Part shown: piece by piece, positions 35,622-46,115 of the stretch
How the letters are laid out: every line of letters starts with the position of its first letter
Position numbering within the stretch: the first letter of the stretch is position 1
From: Pandoraea norimbergensis
GTDB taxonomy: Bacteria; Pseudomonadota; Gammaproteobacteria; Burkholderiales; Burkholderiaceae
Length of the DNA: 64,000 nucleotides
NCBI RefSeq assembly: GCF_001465545.3
Contig: NZ_CP013480.3
Location: forward strand, 3,224,001 to 3,288,000
Direction of reading: 5' to 3'
The notes under the pieces: model-generated
Told to the model about the DNA's origin: nothing
The model's input: only the letters and a program-made list of their open reading frames with translations
Databases searched by the model: none
Made by a program: the position numbers and the translations under genes

Positions 35622-37925
35622 TTAGAACGACGTACCGACCTGGAACTGGAATTTCTGATACTGGTCGCCCGTCTTCTTGACGAGCGGGAAGCCCATCGAG
35701 AGCTTGAGCGGGCCAATCGGCGAAATCCACGACAGGCCGAAACCGTAAGAATAGCGCAGGTTATTCAGCGTAATCGCCTGGCCGTTATCGAACACGTTAC
35801 CGCCGTCCATGAACGTGAAGATACGCAGCGTACGGTCATAACCGGTGCCCGGCAGCGGGAACGTCAGTTCGATGTTACCGATCAGCTTCGATGCACCACC
35901 CAACGGTTCGCCGTTGGTGTCCTTCGGGCCCAGCGAGCTCGGTTCAAAACCACGCACCGAGCCGATACCGCCGGCGAAGTAGTTCTTGAAAATCGGGAAC
36001 GGCTGACCGCCCATCCCGTGGCCGTAGCCCACTTCACCATTCAGTGCCAGCGTAAAGCCGCGGCTCACCGGGTAGTAGTACTGGTGCTGGTAGTACGCAC
36101 GGAAGTACTTGGTCGTCCCGATCGGCGTACCGACTTCGATGTTGGCCTGTTGATAGTGACCGCGATTCGGAATCAGCGCGCTGTCACGCGAGTCGCGCGA
36201 CCAACCCACCGTCAGCGGGTAGTTGTTGCTGACGTAACCGAACTGGTTCGCGTAGTCGATGTAGCGTTGCGGCGTCGTGCCGTCGCTGGTCAGGTGCAGA
36301 CGCGTCTGTTCGAAACCGATGCCGAAGAACACGGTATCGACTTCCGAGAACGGCACACCGAACTTCAGGTTACCGCCCAGCGTGTTGATACGGAAATCGG
36401 AGTCGCTCGTGAGCAGCAGCGGCTGATACGTACGGTAGTACACGTCGGTAATACGGCTCACACCGTCGACGGTGAAGTACGGATCGACCTGCGTCACGGC
36501 CAACGTACGGTAGGTCTTACCGGTATTCACGTTCACCGACAGCGACGTACCCGAACCGAACACGTTGTCCTGGCTGATACCGGCCTGCAACACCACCTTA
36601 TCGGTCGACGAGAAGCCGGCACCGATGTTGATCGTACCCGTCGGCTTTTCTTCCACCTTCACCTGAAGGTCGACCTGGTCGTTCGAACCGGCCACCGGCT
36701 CGGTCGTCACGTTCACGTCGGTGAAGTAGCCCAGACGGTTGATACGGTCTTGCGAGAGCTTCAGGCGGTCGGCGTCGTACCACGAGCTTTCCAACTGGCG
36801 CAGTTCGCGGCGAATCACCTCGTCACGCGTGCGCGAGTTGCCCACGATGTTGATCTTGCGCACGTACACGCGGCGGCCCGGATCGATCGTCAGCGTCAGC
36901 GCCACGGTGTGATTGTTACGATCGATGGTCGGCTGGGCGTTCACGTTGGCAAACGCGAAACCGTAGTTGCCGAGCAGGTCCGAGATCGCTTTCGTGCTCG
37001 CTTGCAGCTTGGCAGCCGAGAACGTATCACCGGCCTTGAGCTGCACGAGCTTCTGCACGTCGTCCTGCTTGCCGAGCATTTCGCCGGCGAGCTTGACGTC
37101 CGAGACCTTGTACGGCTCGCCTTCGTGCAGGTTGATCGTCAGGTACATCTCGTCCTTGTCCGGCGTGATCGAGACGTCGGTGGAGTCGATGTTGAATTCG
37201 AGATAGCCGCGGTTCAGGTAGAACGAACGCAGCTTCTCCAGATCGCCCGTGAGCTTGTCTTTCGAGTACAGATCGTTCTTCGAGTACCACGACAGCCAGT
37301 TCGGCGTACCCAGTTCCATCTCGGCCGTCAGGTCCGACGTCGAGAAGGCTTTGTTGCCGACAAAGTTGATCTGCTGGATCGTCGCCTTGGGGCCTTCGGT
37401 CACGGCAAACTGGATGCCCACGCGATTGCGCTCGAGCGGTGTGATCGTCGTCTTCACCTCGGCAGCGTAGTAACCGCGCGTAAGGTATTGACGCTTGAGT
37501 TCCTGTTCCGACTTGTCGAGCAAGTTGCGGTCGAAGGTGCGGCCTTCGGTCAGACCGACCGAGCGCAGTGCCTTCTTCAGACCGTCCTTGTCGAATTCCT
37601 TGATGCCGAGGAAGTCGATCGTGGCAATGGCGGGGCGCTCATTGACGTGCACCACCAGCACGCTGCCTTGCGCTTCAACGCTCACGTCCGAGAACAGGCC
37701 CGTGGCATAAAGGGCACGAATTGCTTCGGTGCCCTTATCGTCGTTGAACTTGTCGCCCGGCTTGACCGGCAAGTAAGAGAACACGGTGCCGGGTTCAATA
37801 CGCTGCAAGCCCTCCACTCGGATATCCTTGACCACAAACGGCTCGACGGCGCGTGCCAGGAAACTGTGTGCCGCCAGAACCGCAATCACCAGGGTCTTCG
37901 GAACAAGGTGGTATTTATTCGACAA
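35622..37925 (-). CDS. bamA: Outer-membrane protein assembly factor BamA, TTG start
   Basis: BamA inserts beta-barrel proteins into the outer membrane. The 767 residues comprise a signal peptide (SNKYHLVPKTLVIAVLAAHS, cleavage after ARA), five POTRA domains (first from FVVKDIRVEGLQRIEPG) and a C-terminal 16-strand barrel. The barrel has the conserved GGIGSVRGFEPSSLGP (loop 6 VRGF) and a final aromatic FQVGTSF. The only start that gives a proper signal peptide is TTG at 37925 behind GGGGA. The frame extends upstream to 37988 without signal-like sequence. It follows rseP at 91 bases and precedes skp at 52 bases. Confidence 0.97.
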   Translation of the reverse strand: MSNKYHLVPKTLVIAVLAAHSFLARAVEPFVVKDIRVEGLQRIEPGTVFSYLPVKPGDKFNDDKGTEAIRALYATGLFSDVSVEAQGSVLVVHVNERPAIATIDFLGIKEFDKDGLKKALRSVGLTEGRTFDRNLLDKSEQELKRQYLTRGYYAAEVKTTITPLERNRVGIQFAVTEGPKATIQQINFVGNKAFSTSDLTAEMELGTPNWLSWYSKNDLYSKDKLTGDLEKLRSFYLNRGYLEFNIDSTDVSITPDKDEMYLTINLHEGEPYKVSDVKLAGEMLGKQDDVQKLVQLKAGDTFSAAKLQASTKAISDLLGNYGFAFANVNAQPTIDRNNHTVALTLTIDPGRRVYVRKINIVGNSRTRDEVIRRELRQLESSWYDADRLKLSQDRINRLGYFTDVNVTTEPVAGSNDQVDLQVKVEEKPTGTINIGAGFSSTDKVVLQAGISQDNVFGSGTSLSVNVNTGKTYRTLAVTQVDPYFTVDGVSRITDVYYRTYQPLLLTSDSDFRINTLGGNLKFGVPFSEVDTVFFGIGFEQTRLHLTSDGTTPQRYIDYANQFGYVSNNYPLTVGWSRDSRDSALIPNRGHYQQANIEVGTPIGTTKYFRAYYQHQYYYPVSRGFTLALNGEVGYGHGMGGQPFPIFKNYFAGGIGSVRGFEPSSLGPKDTNGEPLGGASKLIGNIELTFPLPGTGYDRTLRIFTFMDGGNVFDNGQAITLNNLRYSYGFGLSWISPIGPLKLSMGFPLVKKTGDQYQKFQFQVGTSF

Positions 37926-38016
37926 CTTGCTTCCCCAAGAAACAATTGAATCGTGAAAAACTCGGATTTGCCTGCGACCGGCAGGCACGTGACGCTGTCA
38001 GGGCGGAAGAATCACC

Positions 38017-39414
38017 CTAGTGCAACAATTTCGACAGGTCATTGAAAAGTGCTACGGCAGAGAGCGCAAGGATGCAAACGATGCCCACTCGTTGCAGCGC
38101 GCCCTGCCACCGCTCGGAGACTGCCCGACCGGTTATCGCTTCGACCGCATAATATAACAGATAGCCACCGTCCAAAACCGGAATCGGTAGCAGATTCAAT
38201 ACGCCCAGGCTAATGCTGACAAGGGCTAGAAAGGCGACGAAATAATCGAGGCCGAGACGCGCCGATCGACCCGCATAATCCGCAATCGTGACCGGACCGC
38301 TCAAATTCTTGAGCGAGGCCTGCCCCGTGATCATCTTGCCGAACATCCGCACGCTGAACGCCGTGACATCCCACGTGCGTTGCGCGCCACGCCCGACCGC
38401 CTCGAACAGCCCGTAGCGCACCGTGACGGTGTCGACCTGGCTCGCCAGCGCCGCACCGATCTTGCCCACGCGCGCCCCGCCCGCCTGCTCGGCGTCCACT
38501 TCGGCGCTCGGCGTCAGCGTCACATCCTGTGTCGCCCCCGCCCCATCGCGGCGAATCGTCAGTGTCATCGGCTTGCCGGGGTGTGCACGCACGGCGTCCA
38601 CGAACGCCTTTGCCGAGGCAACCGGACGACCATCGACGGCCGCGATCTCGTCGCCCACGCGCAGGCCGGCCTTGCCAGCTGCACCATCAGGCAACAGTTG
38701 TCCCACTTTGATACGCGCCGACGGCACCAGCCCCAGACGCTGCATGAAGTCCTGCTCGCTGTCGGCATCGAAATGCTGGCCGGCAGCGTCCAGCGTGTAT
38801 TCCGCCCGGCCATCGCGCGTACGTGCCACGAGCGTGACACGTTGGCCGTCGATCATCGGATCGACCAGACGCCAGCGCAGATCCTCCCACGAGCGCACCG
38901 GGCTTTCATCGCCCACGGCTTCGTCCGGACTATTGCCGTTCTCGCGAACACCGGTAATGAGCTCACCACCCGCCAGACCGGCGCGCGCCGCCAGCGTGCC
39001 CGCCGCCGGCGCCGCAACACGCGCGACCGGCTCCGTCACACCCGCGAGATTCAGGCCGGCGTACAGCGCAATGGCAAGCAGAAAATTGGCGATCGGCCCC
39101 GCCGCGACGATGGCGAAGCGCTTATAGACCGACTGACGGTTGAACGCGCGCGGCAGGTCTTCGGGAGCGACGACTTGCGTCTCGTCGCGTTCGTCGAGCA
39201 TGCGCACGTAACCGCCGAGTGGCAGCGCGCAAAGCGTCCATTCGGTGCGATCCCGCCCCATCGTCCACTTGATGAGCGGCGCGCCGAAGCCCACCGAGAA
39301 GCGGAGCACCTTCACACCGCACAGCCGCGCGACCGTGTAGTGGCCCAACTCATGGAATACCACCAGCACACCAATGGCGACGGCGAAGGCGAGCAACGTG
39401 GTGAGCAGAGTCAT
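38017..39414 (-). CDS. rseP: Site-2 intramembrane metalloprotease RseP
   Basis: RseP makes the second cut in anti-sigma-E and also clears signal peptides. The 465 residues have HELGH at 21-25 in the first membrane helix, the C-terminal zinc-ligand motif LLPIPVLDGG, two periplasmic PDZ domains (the second clear: GAAGKAGLRVGDEIAAVDGR) and four membrane helices. It sits between dxr and bamA, the conserved envelope-stress order. The reading frame starts at ATG 39414. Confidence 0.97.
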   Translation of the reverse strand: MTLLTTLLAFAVAIGVLVVFHELGHYTVARLCGVKVLRFSVGFGAPLIKWTMGRDRTEWTLCALPLGGYVRMLDERDETQVVAPEDLPRAFNRQSVYKRFAIVAAGPIANFLLAIALYAGLNLAGVTEPVARVAAPAAGTLAARAGLAGGELITGVRENGNSPDEAVGDESPVRSWEDLRWRLVDPMIDGQRVTLVARTRDGRAEYTLDAAGQHFDADSEQDFMQRLGLVPSARIKVGQLLPDGAAGKAGLRVGDEIAAVDGRPVASAKAFVDAVRAHPGKPMTLTIRRDGAGATQDVTLTPSAEVDAEQAGGARVGKIGAALASQVDTVTVRYGLFEAVGRGAQRTWDVTAFSVRMFGKMITGQASLKNLSGPVTIADYAGRSARLGLDYFVAFLALVSISLGVLNLLPIPVLDGGYLLYYAVEAITGRAVSERWQGALQRVGIVCILALSAVALFNDLSKLLH

Positions 39415-39461
39415 GAGCGAGATCGGGCCGCGGTGGTATTACGACAACAGGAAAGACAGCG

Positions 39462-40661
39462 TCATGACGACGCCGGAGCCGGCAGTTTGGCCACAAAGGC
39501 CGTTGCCAGTTCACGGGCACGGCGGTCGGCTTCTAGGACGACATCGAGCGACGACGCTTCACCCACGGCCTCGCTGTCGAGCACGTGCTCGACAACCTGC
39601 GAGATCGCCGTAAAGCGAATGCGGCCTTCAAGGAAGGCAGCGACGGCGATTTCGTTGGCCGCGTTGAGCAGTGCGCCAGCCGTACCGCCGCGATGCAGCG
39701 TTTCGAACGCGAGACGCAGGCACGGGAAGCGGCGCAGGTCCGGTGCTTCGAACGTCAGCTTGCCGATGTCGGCGAGATTCAGTCCTGCGACACCCGACGT
39801 CACGCGATCCGGGAACGCCAGCGCGTGCGCAATCGGCGTGCGCATGTCGGGGTTGCCGAGCTGCGCGAGCGTCGAGCCGTCCGTGTAGGTGACCATCGAG
39901 TGGATCACGCTCTGCGGGTGAATCAGCACTTCGATACGCTCGGGCGGCATATTGAACAACCAGTGCGCCTCGATCACCTCGAGACCCTTGTTCATCATGC
40001 TGGCCGAGTCGACCGAAATCTTTCGGCCCATTACCCAGTTCGGATGCGCGCAGGCTTCATCGGGCGTCACATTATCGAGCGATGCCAGTTCGCGTTCGCG
40101 GAACGGGCCACCGGAGGCCGTCAGCACCAGCTTCTCCACGCCACGCGTGGAAATGCGGTTCTCGCCGGCCACTTGCGGCAGGCACTGGAAAATGGCGTTG
40201 TGTTCGCTGTCGAGCGGCAGCAACGTGGCGCCAGCGCGCTCGGCCGTCGCCATGAACAGCGCCCCGGAGAGCACAAGCGATTCTTTGTTCGCCAGCAGAA
40301 TGCGCTTGCCGGCGCGCGCCGCCGCCAGCGTCGATTGCAGACCGGCAGCGCCCACGATGGCCGCGACGACCATGGTGGCTTCGGCCGCTTCGGCCACATC
40401 GATCAACGCTTGCGGACCGTAAGTCACCTCGATCTTCAGTCCGGCATCCGCCAGACGTGCCGCAATCTGGCGGGCACCGTCGGCATCCGCCACCACGGCG
40501 ACTTGCGGGCGGTGCGCGACGCACTGCTCGAACAAGCGGTCGAGGTTGCGGTGCGCCGTCAGCGCGTAGACAGAGAAGCGATCGGGATGACGGGCCACGA
40601 CATCGAGCGTACTGACGCCGATGGAGCCGGTGGAGCCAAGAATGACGAGACGTTGCGACAT
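39462..40661 (-). CDS. dxr: 1-deoxy-D-xylulose-5-phosphate reductoisomerase
   Basis: Dxr forms MEP, the committed step of the non-mevalonate isoprenoid pathway that feeds UppS. The 399 residues begin [20 protein letters not shown] (NADPH-binding). They contain [10 protein letters not shown], the metal-binding [20 protein letters not shown] and [16 protein letters not shown], and the C-terminal [20 protein letters not shown] at 40661 is canonical. An open frame continues to 40964 over cdsA in another frame and is spurious. It follows cdsA by 2 bases. Confidence 0.98.
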   Translation of the reverse strand: MSQRLVILGSTGSIGVSTLDVVARHPDRFSVYALTAHRNLDRLFEQCVAHRPQVAVVADADGARQIAARLADAGLKIEVTYGPQALIDVAEAAEATMVVAAIVGAAGLQSTLAAARAGKRILLANKESLVLSGALFMATAERAGATLLPLDSEHNAIFQCLPQVAGENRISTRGVEKLVLTASGGPFRERELASLDNVTPDEACAHPNWVMGRKISVDSASMMNKGLEVIEAHWLFNMPPERIEVLIHPQSVIHSMVTYTDGSTLAQLGNPDMRTPIAHALAFPDRVTSGVAGLNLADIGKLTFEAPDLRRFPCLRLAFETLHRGGTAGALLNAANEIAVAAFLEGRIRFTAISQVVEHVLDSEAVGEASSLDVVLEADRRARELATAFVAKLPAPASS

Positions 40662-40663
40662 GA

Positions 40664-41473
40664 TCAGACGAAGAGCAGAGCCAGTGGCAGCACCGGAAGC
40701 AGCGCGTCGATGCGATCGAGCACGCCTCCGTGGCCGGGCAGCAGCGCGCTGGAATCCTTCACGCCGGCTTGCCGTTTGAGTTGAGATTCGAACAGGTCGC
40801 CGACGACCGAGAAGGCCACCAGCACCGTGAGCGCTATCACGCCAAGCCCGAGGCCGAGCGTGTTGGCGAGATGCGAAACAATGGTCGGTGCCTGAAGGCC
40901 GCTCGCGAGCACAACACCCGCTACGACCAGCACCAGCAGCCAGCCGCCGATGGCCCCTTCCCACGACTTGCCGGGACTGATCGACGGCGCCAGCTTGCGC
41001 CGCCCGAACGCGCGTCCGGCGAAGTAAGCACCGGTATCGGCGAGCCAGACGATGACGAGCACCGACAGCAGGAATGCCACGCCTTGTTCACGCGCCAGAC
41101 ACAACGCCTGCCATGCGGCAATCAGCAACACGGGGCCGGCAACGAGCAACAGACCGCGCCATGCCCCTTTCGTCGCGGGCTTGCGCAACAGTGTGAAAGG
41201 TCCGGCGAGCACCCAGAAAATGGCGGCGGGCTTGAGCCAGATATGCGTAAGCGTCCAGCCGCCCGCCCACGTCATGCCAACACCAAGCAAGGCTAGCGCG
41301 CCATAAAACACCGCGCCGGTGCCGTTCAGGCCGACCAGGCGGCCCCATTCCCAACCCGCCGCGGCAACAATCACGGCGGCGAGCAATGCAAACTGCGCCG
41401 GCGTACCGACGAAGATCACAGGCAAGAGAATGGCAAGGAGTACGACAGCGGTAATAACGCGTGTCTTGAGCAT
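40664..41473 (-). CDS. cdsA: Phosphatidate cytidylyltransferase
   Basis: CdsA makes CDP-diacylglycerol for phospholipid synthesis. The 269-residue membrane protein has about eight helices and the signature [20 protein letters not shown] followed by GVLDR. An upstream [12 protein letters not shown] is also characteristic. The start overlaps the uppS stop by one base. dxr follows after 2 bases, so uppS-cdsA-dxr are tightly coupled. Confidence 0.97.
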   Translation of the reverse strand: MLKTRVITAVVLLAILLPVIFVGTPAQFALLAAVIVAAAGWEWGRLVGLNGTGAVFYGALALLGVGMTWAGGWTLTHIWLKPAAIFWVLAGPFTLLRKPATKGAWRGLLLVAGPVLLIAAWQALCLAREQGVAFLLSVLVIVWLADTGAYFAGRAFGRRKLAPSISPGKSWEGAIGGWLLVLVVAGVVLASGLQAPTIVSHLANTLGLGLGVIALTVLVAFSVVGDLFESQLKRQAGVKDSSALLPGHGGVLDRIDALLPVLPLALLFV

Positions 41474-42255
41474 CAGGCGGAGTGTCCCGAGGGGTTCTGG
41501 ACTTGCGCGCTGGTACGGCCAAAGCGTCGCTCACGTTGCTGAAACTCGGCAACCGCGCGTTTAAGCGTATCGGCGTTGAAGTCCGGCCAGAATTCTTCGG
41601 TGAAATACAGTTCAGTGTACGCCAGTTGCCAAAGCAGAAAATTACTGACGCGCTGATCGCCACCGGTGCGGATGAACAGATCCGGTTCCGGCGCGTAAGC
41701 CATGCTCAGGTACGGCACGAGTTCGTCTTCAGAGAACGACGTCTCGAGTCCGGCAGCCCCGCCCTGCGCCACGCGCGCGGCAGCGAGCTTCTGCGCGGCT
41801 TGCAGGATGTCCCACCGGCCTCCGTAGTTGGCGGCGATGGTGAGCGTGAGGCCTTTGTTGTCTTTCGTGCGCGCTTCGGCCCGGCGCACCAGTTCCTGGA
41901 TGCGGGGCTCGAAGGCTTCAAGTGCACCGATGACGCGCAGGCGAATGCCGTTGCTATGCAACTTGCCCACTTCACGCTCGAGCGCGAGGATGAACAACTG
42001 CATCAGCGTCGAGACCTCGTCCTGCGGACGGCGCCAGTTCTCGGAACTGAACGCGAACAACGTCAGGTACTCGACACCGAGTTCGGCGCAGGCCGTGACG
42101 GCCTCGCGCACGGCATCTACGCCGCGCTTGTGCCCTGCAACGCGCGGCAATTTACGACTGGTAGCCCAACGCCCGTTGCCATCCATGACGATGGCAACGT
42201 GGCGCGGAATACTTGCTGTTTCAGGAACAGTAAGCGTGGAGCTGAGAAAACCCAT
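41473..42255 (-). CDS. uppS: Undecaprenyl pyrophosphate synthase
   Basis: UppS builds the C55 lipid carrier for peptidoglycan and O-antigen. The 260 residues show [13 protein letters not shown] with catalytic Asp25, the [13 protein letters not shown] helix, [14 protein letters not shown], and [20 protein letters not shown]. The C-terminal tail after [11 protein letters not shown] is slightly long. It begins 64 bases after frr and overlaps cdsA by one base. Confidence 0.98.
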   Translation of the reverse strand: MGFLSSTLTVPETASIPRHVAIVMDGNGRWATSRKLPRVAGHKRGVDAVREAVTACAELGVEYLTLFAFSSENWRRPQDEVSTLMQLFILALEREVGKLHSNGIRLRVIGALEAFEPRIQELVRRAEARTKDNKGLTLTIAANYGGRWDILQAAQKLAAARVAQGGAAGLETSFSEDELVPYLSMAYAPEPDLFIRTGGDQRVSNFLLWQLAYTELYFTEEFWPDFNADTLKRAVAEFQQRERRFGRTSAQVQNPSGHSA

Positions 42256-42319
42256 TGAGATACGGCGCGGGAGTCAGGGCGTAGGTCGGCGAGGAATCAG
42301 ATGTTGAGCGCTTGCGCAC

Positions 42320-42880
42320 TCACACCTTCATGATCTCGGCGTCCTTCTGCTGAACCAGCTCGTCGATCTCGACGACGGACTTGTCCGTCAGCTTCTGAAC
42401 GACATCGCTGCCACGGCGCTCGTCGTCTTCCGAGGCTTCCTTTTCCTTCACGAGCTTCTTGAGTTGCTCGTTGGCGTCACGGCGCAGGTTGCGCACGGCA
42501 ACCTTGGCGTTTTCGCCTTCCGACTTGACCAGCTTGGTCAGCTCACGGCGACGCTCTTCGGTCAGCATGGGCATCGGCACGCGAATCAGATCGCCTTGCG
42601 TAGCCGGGTTCAGACCGAGATCGGCGTCGCGAATGGCCTTTTCGACCACACCGACCATCTTCTTTTCCCACGGCTGCACACCGATCGTGCGGCCGTCGAC
42701 GAGCGTCACGTTGGCGACTTGCGAGATGGGCACCATCGAGCCGTAGTAGTCGACCTGCACGTGGTCAAGCAGACCGGTATGCGCGCGTCCGGTACGAATC
42801 TTCGCAAGGTTGCCCTTGAACGATTCGATCGAGCTCTGCATCTTTTGCTCGGCATTCTTCGTGATGTCAGCAACGGTCAT
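42320..42880 (-). CDS. frr: Ribosome recycling factor
   Basis: RRF splits post-termination ribosomes together with EF-G. The 186 residues cover both domains: the three-helix bundle ([40 protein letters not shown]) and the beta domain ([20 protein letters not shown]). ATG at 42880 ([14 protein letters not shown]) is behind GGAGGTT on the minus strand. The upstream open frame to 43075 has no homology. Position after pyrH is the universal order. Confidence 0.98.
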   Translation of the reverse strand: MTVADITKNAEQKMQSSIESFKGNLAKIRTGRAHTGLLDHVQVDYYGSMVPISQVANVTLVDGRTIGVQPWEKKMVGVVEKAIRDADLGLNPATQGDLIRVPMPMLTEERRRELTKLVKSEGENAKVAVRNLRRDANEQLKKLVKEKEASEDDERRGSDVVQKLTDKSVVEIDELVQQKDAEIMKV

Positions 42881-42969
42881 GACAACCTCCAAACCTAGAA
42901 TTGATACGCAAACAAACGTAAATGATACGGCGTCGGCACGCCAATGCGCGCCGACGCCGCAATTTGAAC

Positions 42970-43683
42970 TCAAACGTGGACGAGCGTTCCCTCGTCTTCG
43001 CCGAGGATGACGTGCTTGAGCGCGCCCGGCTTCACGATCGAGAAAACGCGCACCGGCATCTTCTGATCGCGGCACAGCGCGAAAGCGGTGGCATCCATGA
43101 CCTGCAAGTTCTTCGAGATGGCTTCATCGAAGCTGATGGTCGAATACTTGACGGCGTCCGGGTCCTTCTTCGGATCGGCCGAGTACACGCCGTCGACCTT
43201 CGTGGCCTTGAGCACAACTTCGGCACCGACTTCCGAGCCGCGCAGCGCTGCGGCCGTGTCGGTCGTGAAGAACGGGTTGCCCGTGCCGGCGGCGAAGATC
43301 ACAACTTTACCTTCTTCCAACTGACGGATCGCGCGGGGGCGGATATACGGCTCCACCACCTGATCCATACGCAGCGCGGATTGCACACGCGCTTCGATAC
43401 CGGCGTGGCGCATGGCGTCCTGCAACGCCAGGGCGTTCATCATGGTGGCCAGCATGCCCATGTAGTCAGCCGTTGCACGGTCCATACCGGCGGCACCGCC
43501 TGCCACACCACGGAAGATGTTACCGCCGCCGATCACGACAGCCAGTTGCACGCCCAGGCGAACGACTTCGGCAATATCGGCCACCATCCGTTCGATCGTC
43601 GAACGGTTGATGCCGAATGCATCGTCACCCATGAGGGCTTCACCAGAGAGCTTGAGAAGTACGCGTTTATAAGGAGTAGACAT
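42970..43683 (-). CDS. pyrH: UMP kinase
   Basis: PyrH phosphorylates UMP to UDP and is an essential hexameric amino-acid-kinase-fold enzyme. The 237 residues show [50 protein letters not shown] and [20 protein letters not shown], all diagnostic. It lies 96 bases after tsf and 89 bases before frr. Confidence 0.98.
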   Translation of the reverse strand: MSTPYKRVLLKLSGEALMGDDAFGINRSTIERMVADIAEVVRLGVQLAVVIGGGNIFRGVAGGAAGMDRATADYMGMLATMMNALALQDAMRHAGIEARVQSALRMDQVVEPYIRPRAIRQLEEGKVVIFAAGTGNPFFTTDTAAALRGSEVGAEVVLKATKVDGVYSADPKKDPDAVKYSTISFDEAISKNLQVMDATAFALCRDQKMPVRVFSIVKPGALKHVILGEDEGTLVHV

Positions 43684-43779
43684 GGCGGTCCCTAAGAAGT
43701 CTGGTCTGGCACTGTGGGTATTCTGGATGAAACAACGGGGACGGCACCGCCGCCCCCGGATACTACGGTACTGCGCGAA

Positions 43780-44661
43780 TTACGACTGCTTGGCGGCGGC
43801 CACTTGTGCGGCCACTTCTGCTGCGAAGTCGTCTTGCTTCTTCTCGATGCCTTCGCCGACCACGAACATGGTGAAGCCCTTCACCGTCGTGTTGTTGGCC
43901 TTGAGCATTTGCTCGACGCTCGACTTGTCGTCCTTCACGTAAGCCTGGTTCAGCAGCGAAACTTCCTTCAGGAACTTCTGCACGCTGCCTTCCACCATCT
44001 TCGCGACGATTTCAGCCGGCTTGCCCGATTCGGCAGCTTTCTGCGAAGCGACGCTGCGCTCCTTCTCGATCAGGTCGGCCGACACTTGGTCTGCCGACAC
44101 CGACACCGGCTTCATGGCGGCGATGTGCATTGCCACGTTCTTGCCCACTTCAGCGTCGGCACCGTCGAACTCGACGACCACGCCGATACGCGTGCCGTGC
44201 AGGTACGCGGCCAGCTTGCCAGCCGTTTCATAGCGCTGGAAGCGACGGATCGTCATGTTCTCGCCGATCTTGCCGATCAGGTCGGCACGGATCTGCTCAA
44301 CCGTCTTGCCGTCGAGCGGCAGTGCCGACAGAGCAGCCACGTCAGCCGGGTTGTTGTCAGCGACGAGCTTGGCCACGTCGTTGGCAAACTTCAGGAAGTC
44401 GTCGTTCTTCGAAACGAAGTCGGTTTCGCAGTTGATTTCGACCACGGCACCCTTGCCGCCGTCGATGTAGGCTGCGATCACGCCTTCGGCCGTGATACGG
44501 CTGGCGGCCTTGCTGGCCTTGCTGCCCAGCTTGACGCGCAGGATTTCTTCGGCACGGACCATGTCGCCATCGGCTTCGGTCAACGCCTTCTTGCATTCCA
44601 TCATCGGCGCATCGGTCTTGGCGCGCAGTTCGCCCACCATCGCTGCAGTAATTGCCGGCAT
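43780..44661 (-). CDS. tsf: Elongation factor Ts
   Basis: EF-Ts exchanges GDP for GTP on EF-Tu. The 293 residues include the N-terminal UBA-like domain ([32 protein letters not shown]) and the core [20 protein letters not shown]. The C-terminal [20 protein letters not shown] follows. A clear AGGAG precedes ATG 44661. It is separated from rpsB by 152 bases that contain an intrinsic terminator, so EF-Ts synthesis depends on partial read-through or an internal promoter. Confidence 0.98.
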   Translation of the reverse strand: MPAITAAMVGELRAKTDAPMMECKKALTEADGDMVRAEEILRVKLGSKASKAASRITAEGVIAAYIDGGKGAVVEINCETDFVSKNDDFLKFANDVAKLVADNNPADVAALSALPLDGKTVEQIRADLIGKIGENMTIRRFQRYETAGKLAAYLHGTRIGVVVEFDGADAEVGKNVAMHIAAMKPVSVSADQVSADLIEKERSVASQKAAESGKPAEIVAKMVEGSVQKFLKEVSLLNQAYVKDDKSSVEQMLKANNTTVKGFTMFVVGEGIEKKQDDFAAEVAAQVAAAKQS

Positions 44662-44766
44662 ATCGTTACTCCTGTCTATCGAATCAGTCGGGCGGATGGC
44701 ACCCAGGCGGCCGCACTGCCCTGCCCAGGCGCCCCGCGCACCCGACGCGGGGAAATCGGACTAAAA

Positions 44767-44794
44767 AAAAGGGGCGCCACAAGCAGCCCCTTTT
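44767..44794 (-). terminator. Intrinsic terminator/attenuator between rpsB and tsf
   Basis: On the minus strand AAAAGGGGC (44794-44786) pairs with GCCCCTTTT (44775-44767) around a 10-base loop. T residues continue to 44763. It lies 19 bases after the rpsB stop and 105 bases before tsf. An attenuator at the same place is known in E. coli. Confidence 0.88.
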
Positions 44795-44813
44795 GTTACG
44801 CAGCGGTGGCCGC

Positions 44814-45563
44814 TTACGCCTCTTCGTTCACTTCGACGAAGTCGTCGCCTTCGCCGCGCACGGCTTCGACGACTTCCTTGACGGCGTTTGCACGGCCTTC
44901 GAGGATCGCGTCAGCAACGCCTTGCACGTACAGTTCGACAGCCTTGCTCGAATCGTCGTTACCCGGGATGACGTAGTCCACACCTTCCGGCGAGTGGTTC
45001 GTGTCAACCACGGCGATCACCGGAATGCCCAGCTTGTTGGCTTCGGTGATGGCAATCTTGTGGTAACCGACGTCGACCACGAAGATGGCGTCGGGCATGC
45101 CGCCCATTTCCTTCACGCCGCCGATCGACTTTTGCAGCTTGGCCATTTCGCGATCGAACAGCAGCGCTTCCTTCTTGCTCATGCGCTCTTGTTCGCCGGC
45201 TTCCAGCGCCTGCTCCATGTCCTTCAGCTTCTTGATCGACGACTTCAGGGTCTTGAAGTTCGTCAGCATGCCACCCAGCCAACGGTTGTTGACGAACGGC
45301 TGGCCAGCGCGGCCTGCGGCTTCTGCCACGATTTCACGCGCTTGACGCTTGGTGCCCACGAAGAGGATCGTGCCGCGGTTTGCAGCCAGTTGGCGCACGT
45401 ACTTCAGCGCGTCCTGGTACATCGGCAACGTCTTTTCGAGGTTGATGATGTGGATCTTGTTGCGATGGCCGAAGATGTAAGGGGCCATCTTGGGGTTCCA
45501 GAAACGGGTTTGGTGACCAAAGTGGACGCCCGCTTCCAGCATCTGACGCATAGTGACAGACAT
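44814..45563 (-). CDS. rpsB: 30S ribosomal protein S2
   Basis: S2 joins the small subunit late and tethers S1. The 249 residues begin [20 protein letters not shown] and contain [40 protein letters not shown] and [20 protein letters not shown], all standard. GGAG precedes ATG 45563. It heads the minus-strand supercluster with its own TATAAT promoter about 300 bases upstream and a long leader. Confidence 0.99.
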   Translation of the reverse strand: MSVTMRQMLEAGVHFGHQTRFWNPKMAPYIFGHRNKIHIINLEKTLPMYQDALKYVRQLAANRGTILFVGTKRQAREIVAEAAGRAGQPFVNNRWLGGMLTNFKTLKSSIKKLKDMEQALEAGEQERMSKKEALLFDREMAKLQKSIGGVKEMGGMPDAIFVVDVGYHKIAITEANKLGIPVIAVVDTNHSPEGVDYVIPGNDDSSKAVELYVQGVADAILEGRANAVKEVVEAVRGEGDDFVEVNEEA

Positions 45564-45810
45564 GTGATTCTCCGTGAGGGTTGGGTCTTAGACCGGCTGC
45601 CGTACCCGTTTCGTCAGACTGCCATACAGCTTTGCATGACCCGCCTGCGAAGTTCGGGCACCCTGGGTGCGCCGGCCCGCGATTTCAAAGTTTTCCAAGC
45701 CGATAACGAATTGAGTCACCCGGCATTCCCTCGGACGCGATGCGAATCAACCGATTTGCACCACTGCGGGGCAGAAACTACCCCAAAAACCCGACAGAAC
45801 CCATTGAATT

Positions 45811-45828
45811 CCAAGGGAAAACCCTTGG
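45811..45828 (-). promoter_or_regulatory. Hairpin in the rpsB leader
   Basis: CCAAGGG-AAAA-CCCTTGG forms a perfect 7-base-pair stem with a tetraloop in the roughly 290-nucleotide untranslated leader of rpsB, about 30 bases after the predicted transcription start. It could be part of an S2 autoregulatory structure. No T-tract follows on the minus strand, so it is not a terminator. Confidence 0.45.
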
Positions 45829-45862
45829 GCTTATTGACAACTCGTCCTCGACTTAGCCCGAG

Positions 45863-45892
45863 ATTATAGCATCGCACCCCGCTGGCACTCAA
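45863..45892 (-). promoter_or_regulatory. rpsB promoter (TTGAGT-18-TATAAT)
   Basis: On the minus strand TTGAGT (45892-45887) is followed after 18 bases by TATAAT (45868-45863), a near-consensus housekeeping promoter. It predicts transcription from about 45856 and a leader of about 290 bases to the rpsB ATG. The remaining part of the 552-base rpsB-map gap holds the map promoter and nothing else I can name. Confidence 0.7.
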
Positions 45893-46075
45893 GCGACGCG
45901 TGAACTTCCCGTGACATCCCGTAAATCCCCGGTTTGCGCGGCTCTCCGGCGAATTCGGAAAGGGCTCGGCTCAGCACGTTCAAAGCGCCGGATCGATTCC
46001 GTAAAATCGGCCGGAAATCCACGCCGCACGGGGCGGTCCCCGGCAAAAGCGGGGGCGAAAACCATAGGTTGGTGC

Positions 46076-46081
46076 GATAAT
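46076..46081 (+). promoter_or_regulatory. Possible map -10 box
   Basis: GATAAT at 46076-46081 would start transcription near 46088, leaving a 28-base leader before the map ATG at 46116. It also rules out the upstream in-frame ATG at 46080 as the start. The -35 region (GGGCGA around 46053) is poor. Confidence 0.4.
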
Positions 46082-46115
46082 GCGCCATTGTTCAAGCGAT
46101 TCGTTCGATTCCCCA

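Noticed and set aside
35589..37949. 786-residue plus-strand open frame opposite bamA
   Set aside because: Same type of codon-bias shadow. The minus strand is unmistakably BamA.
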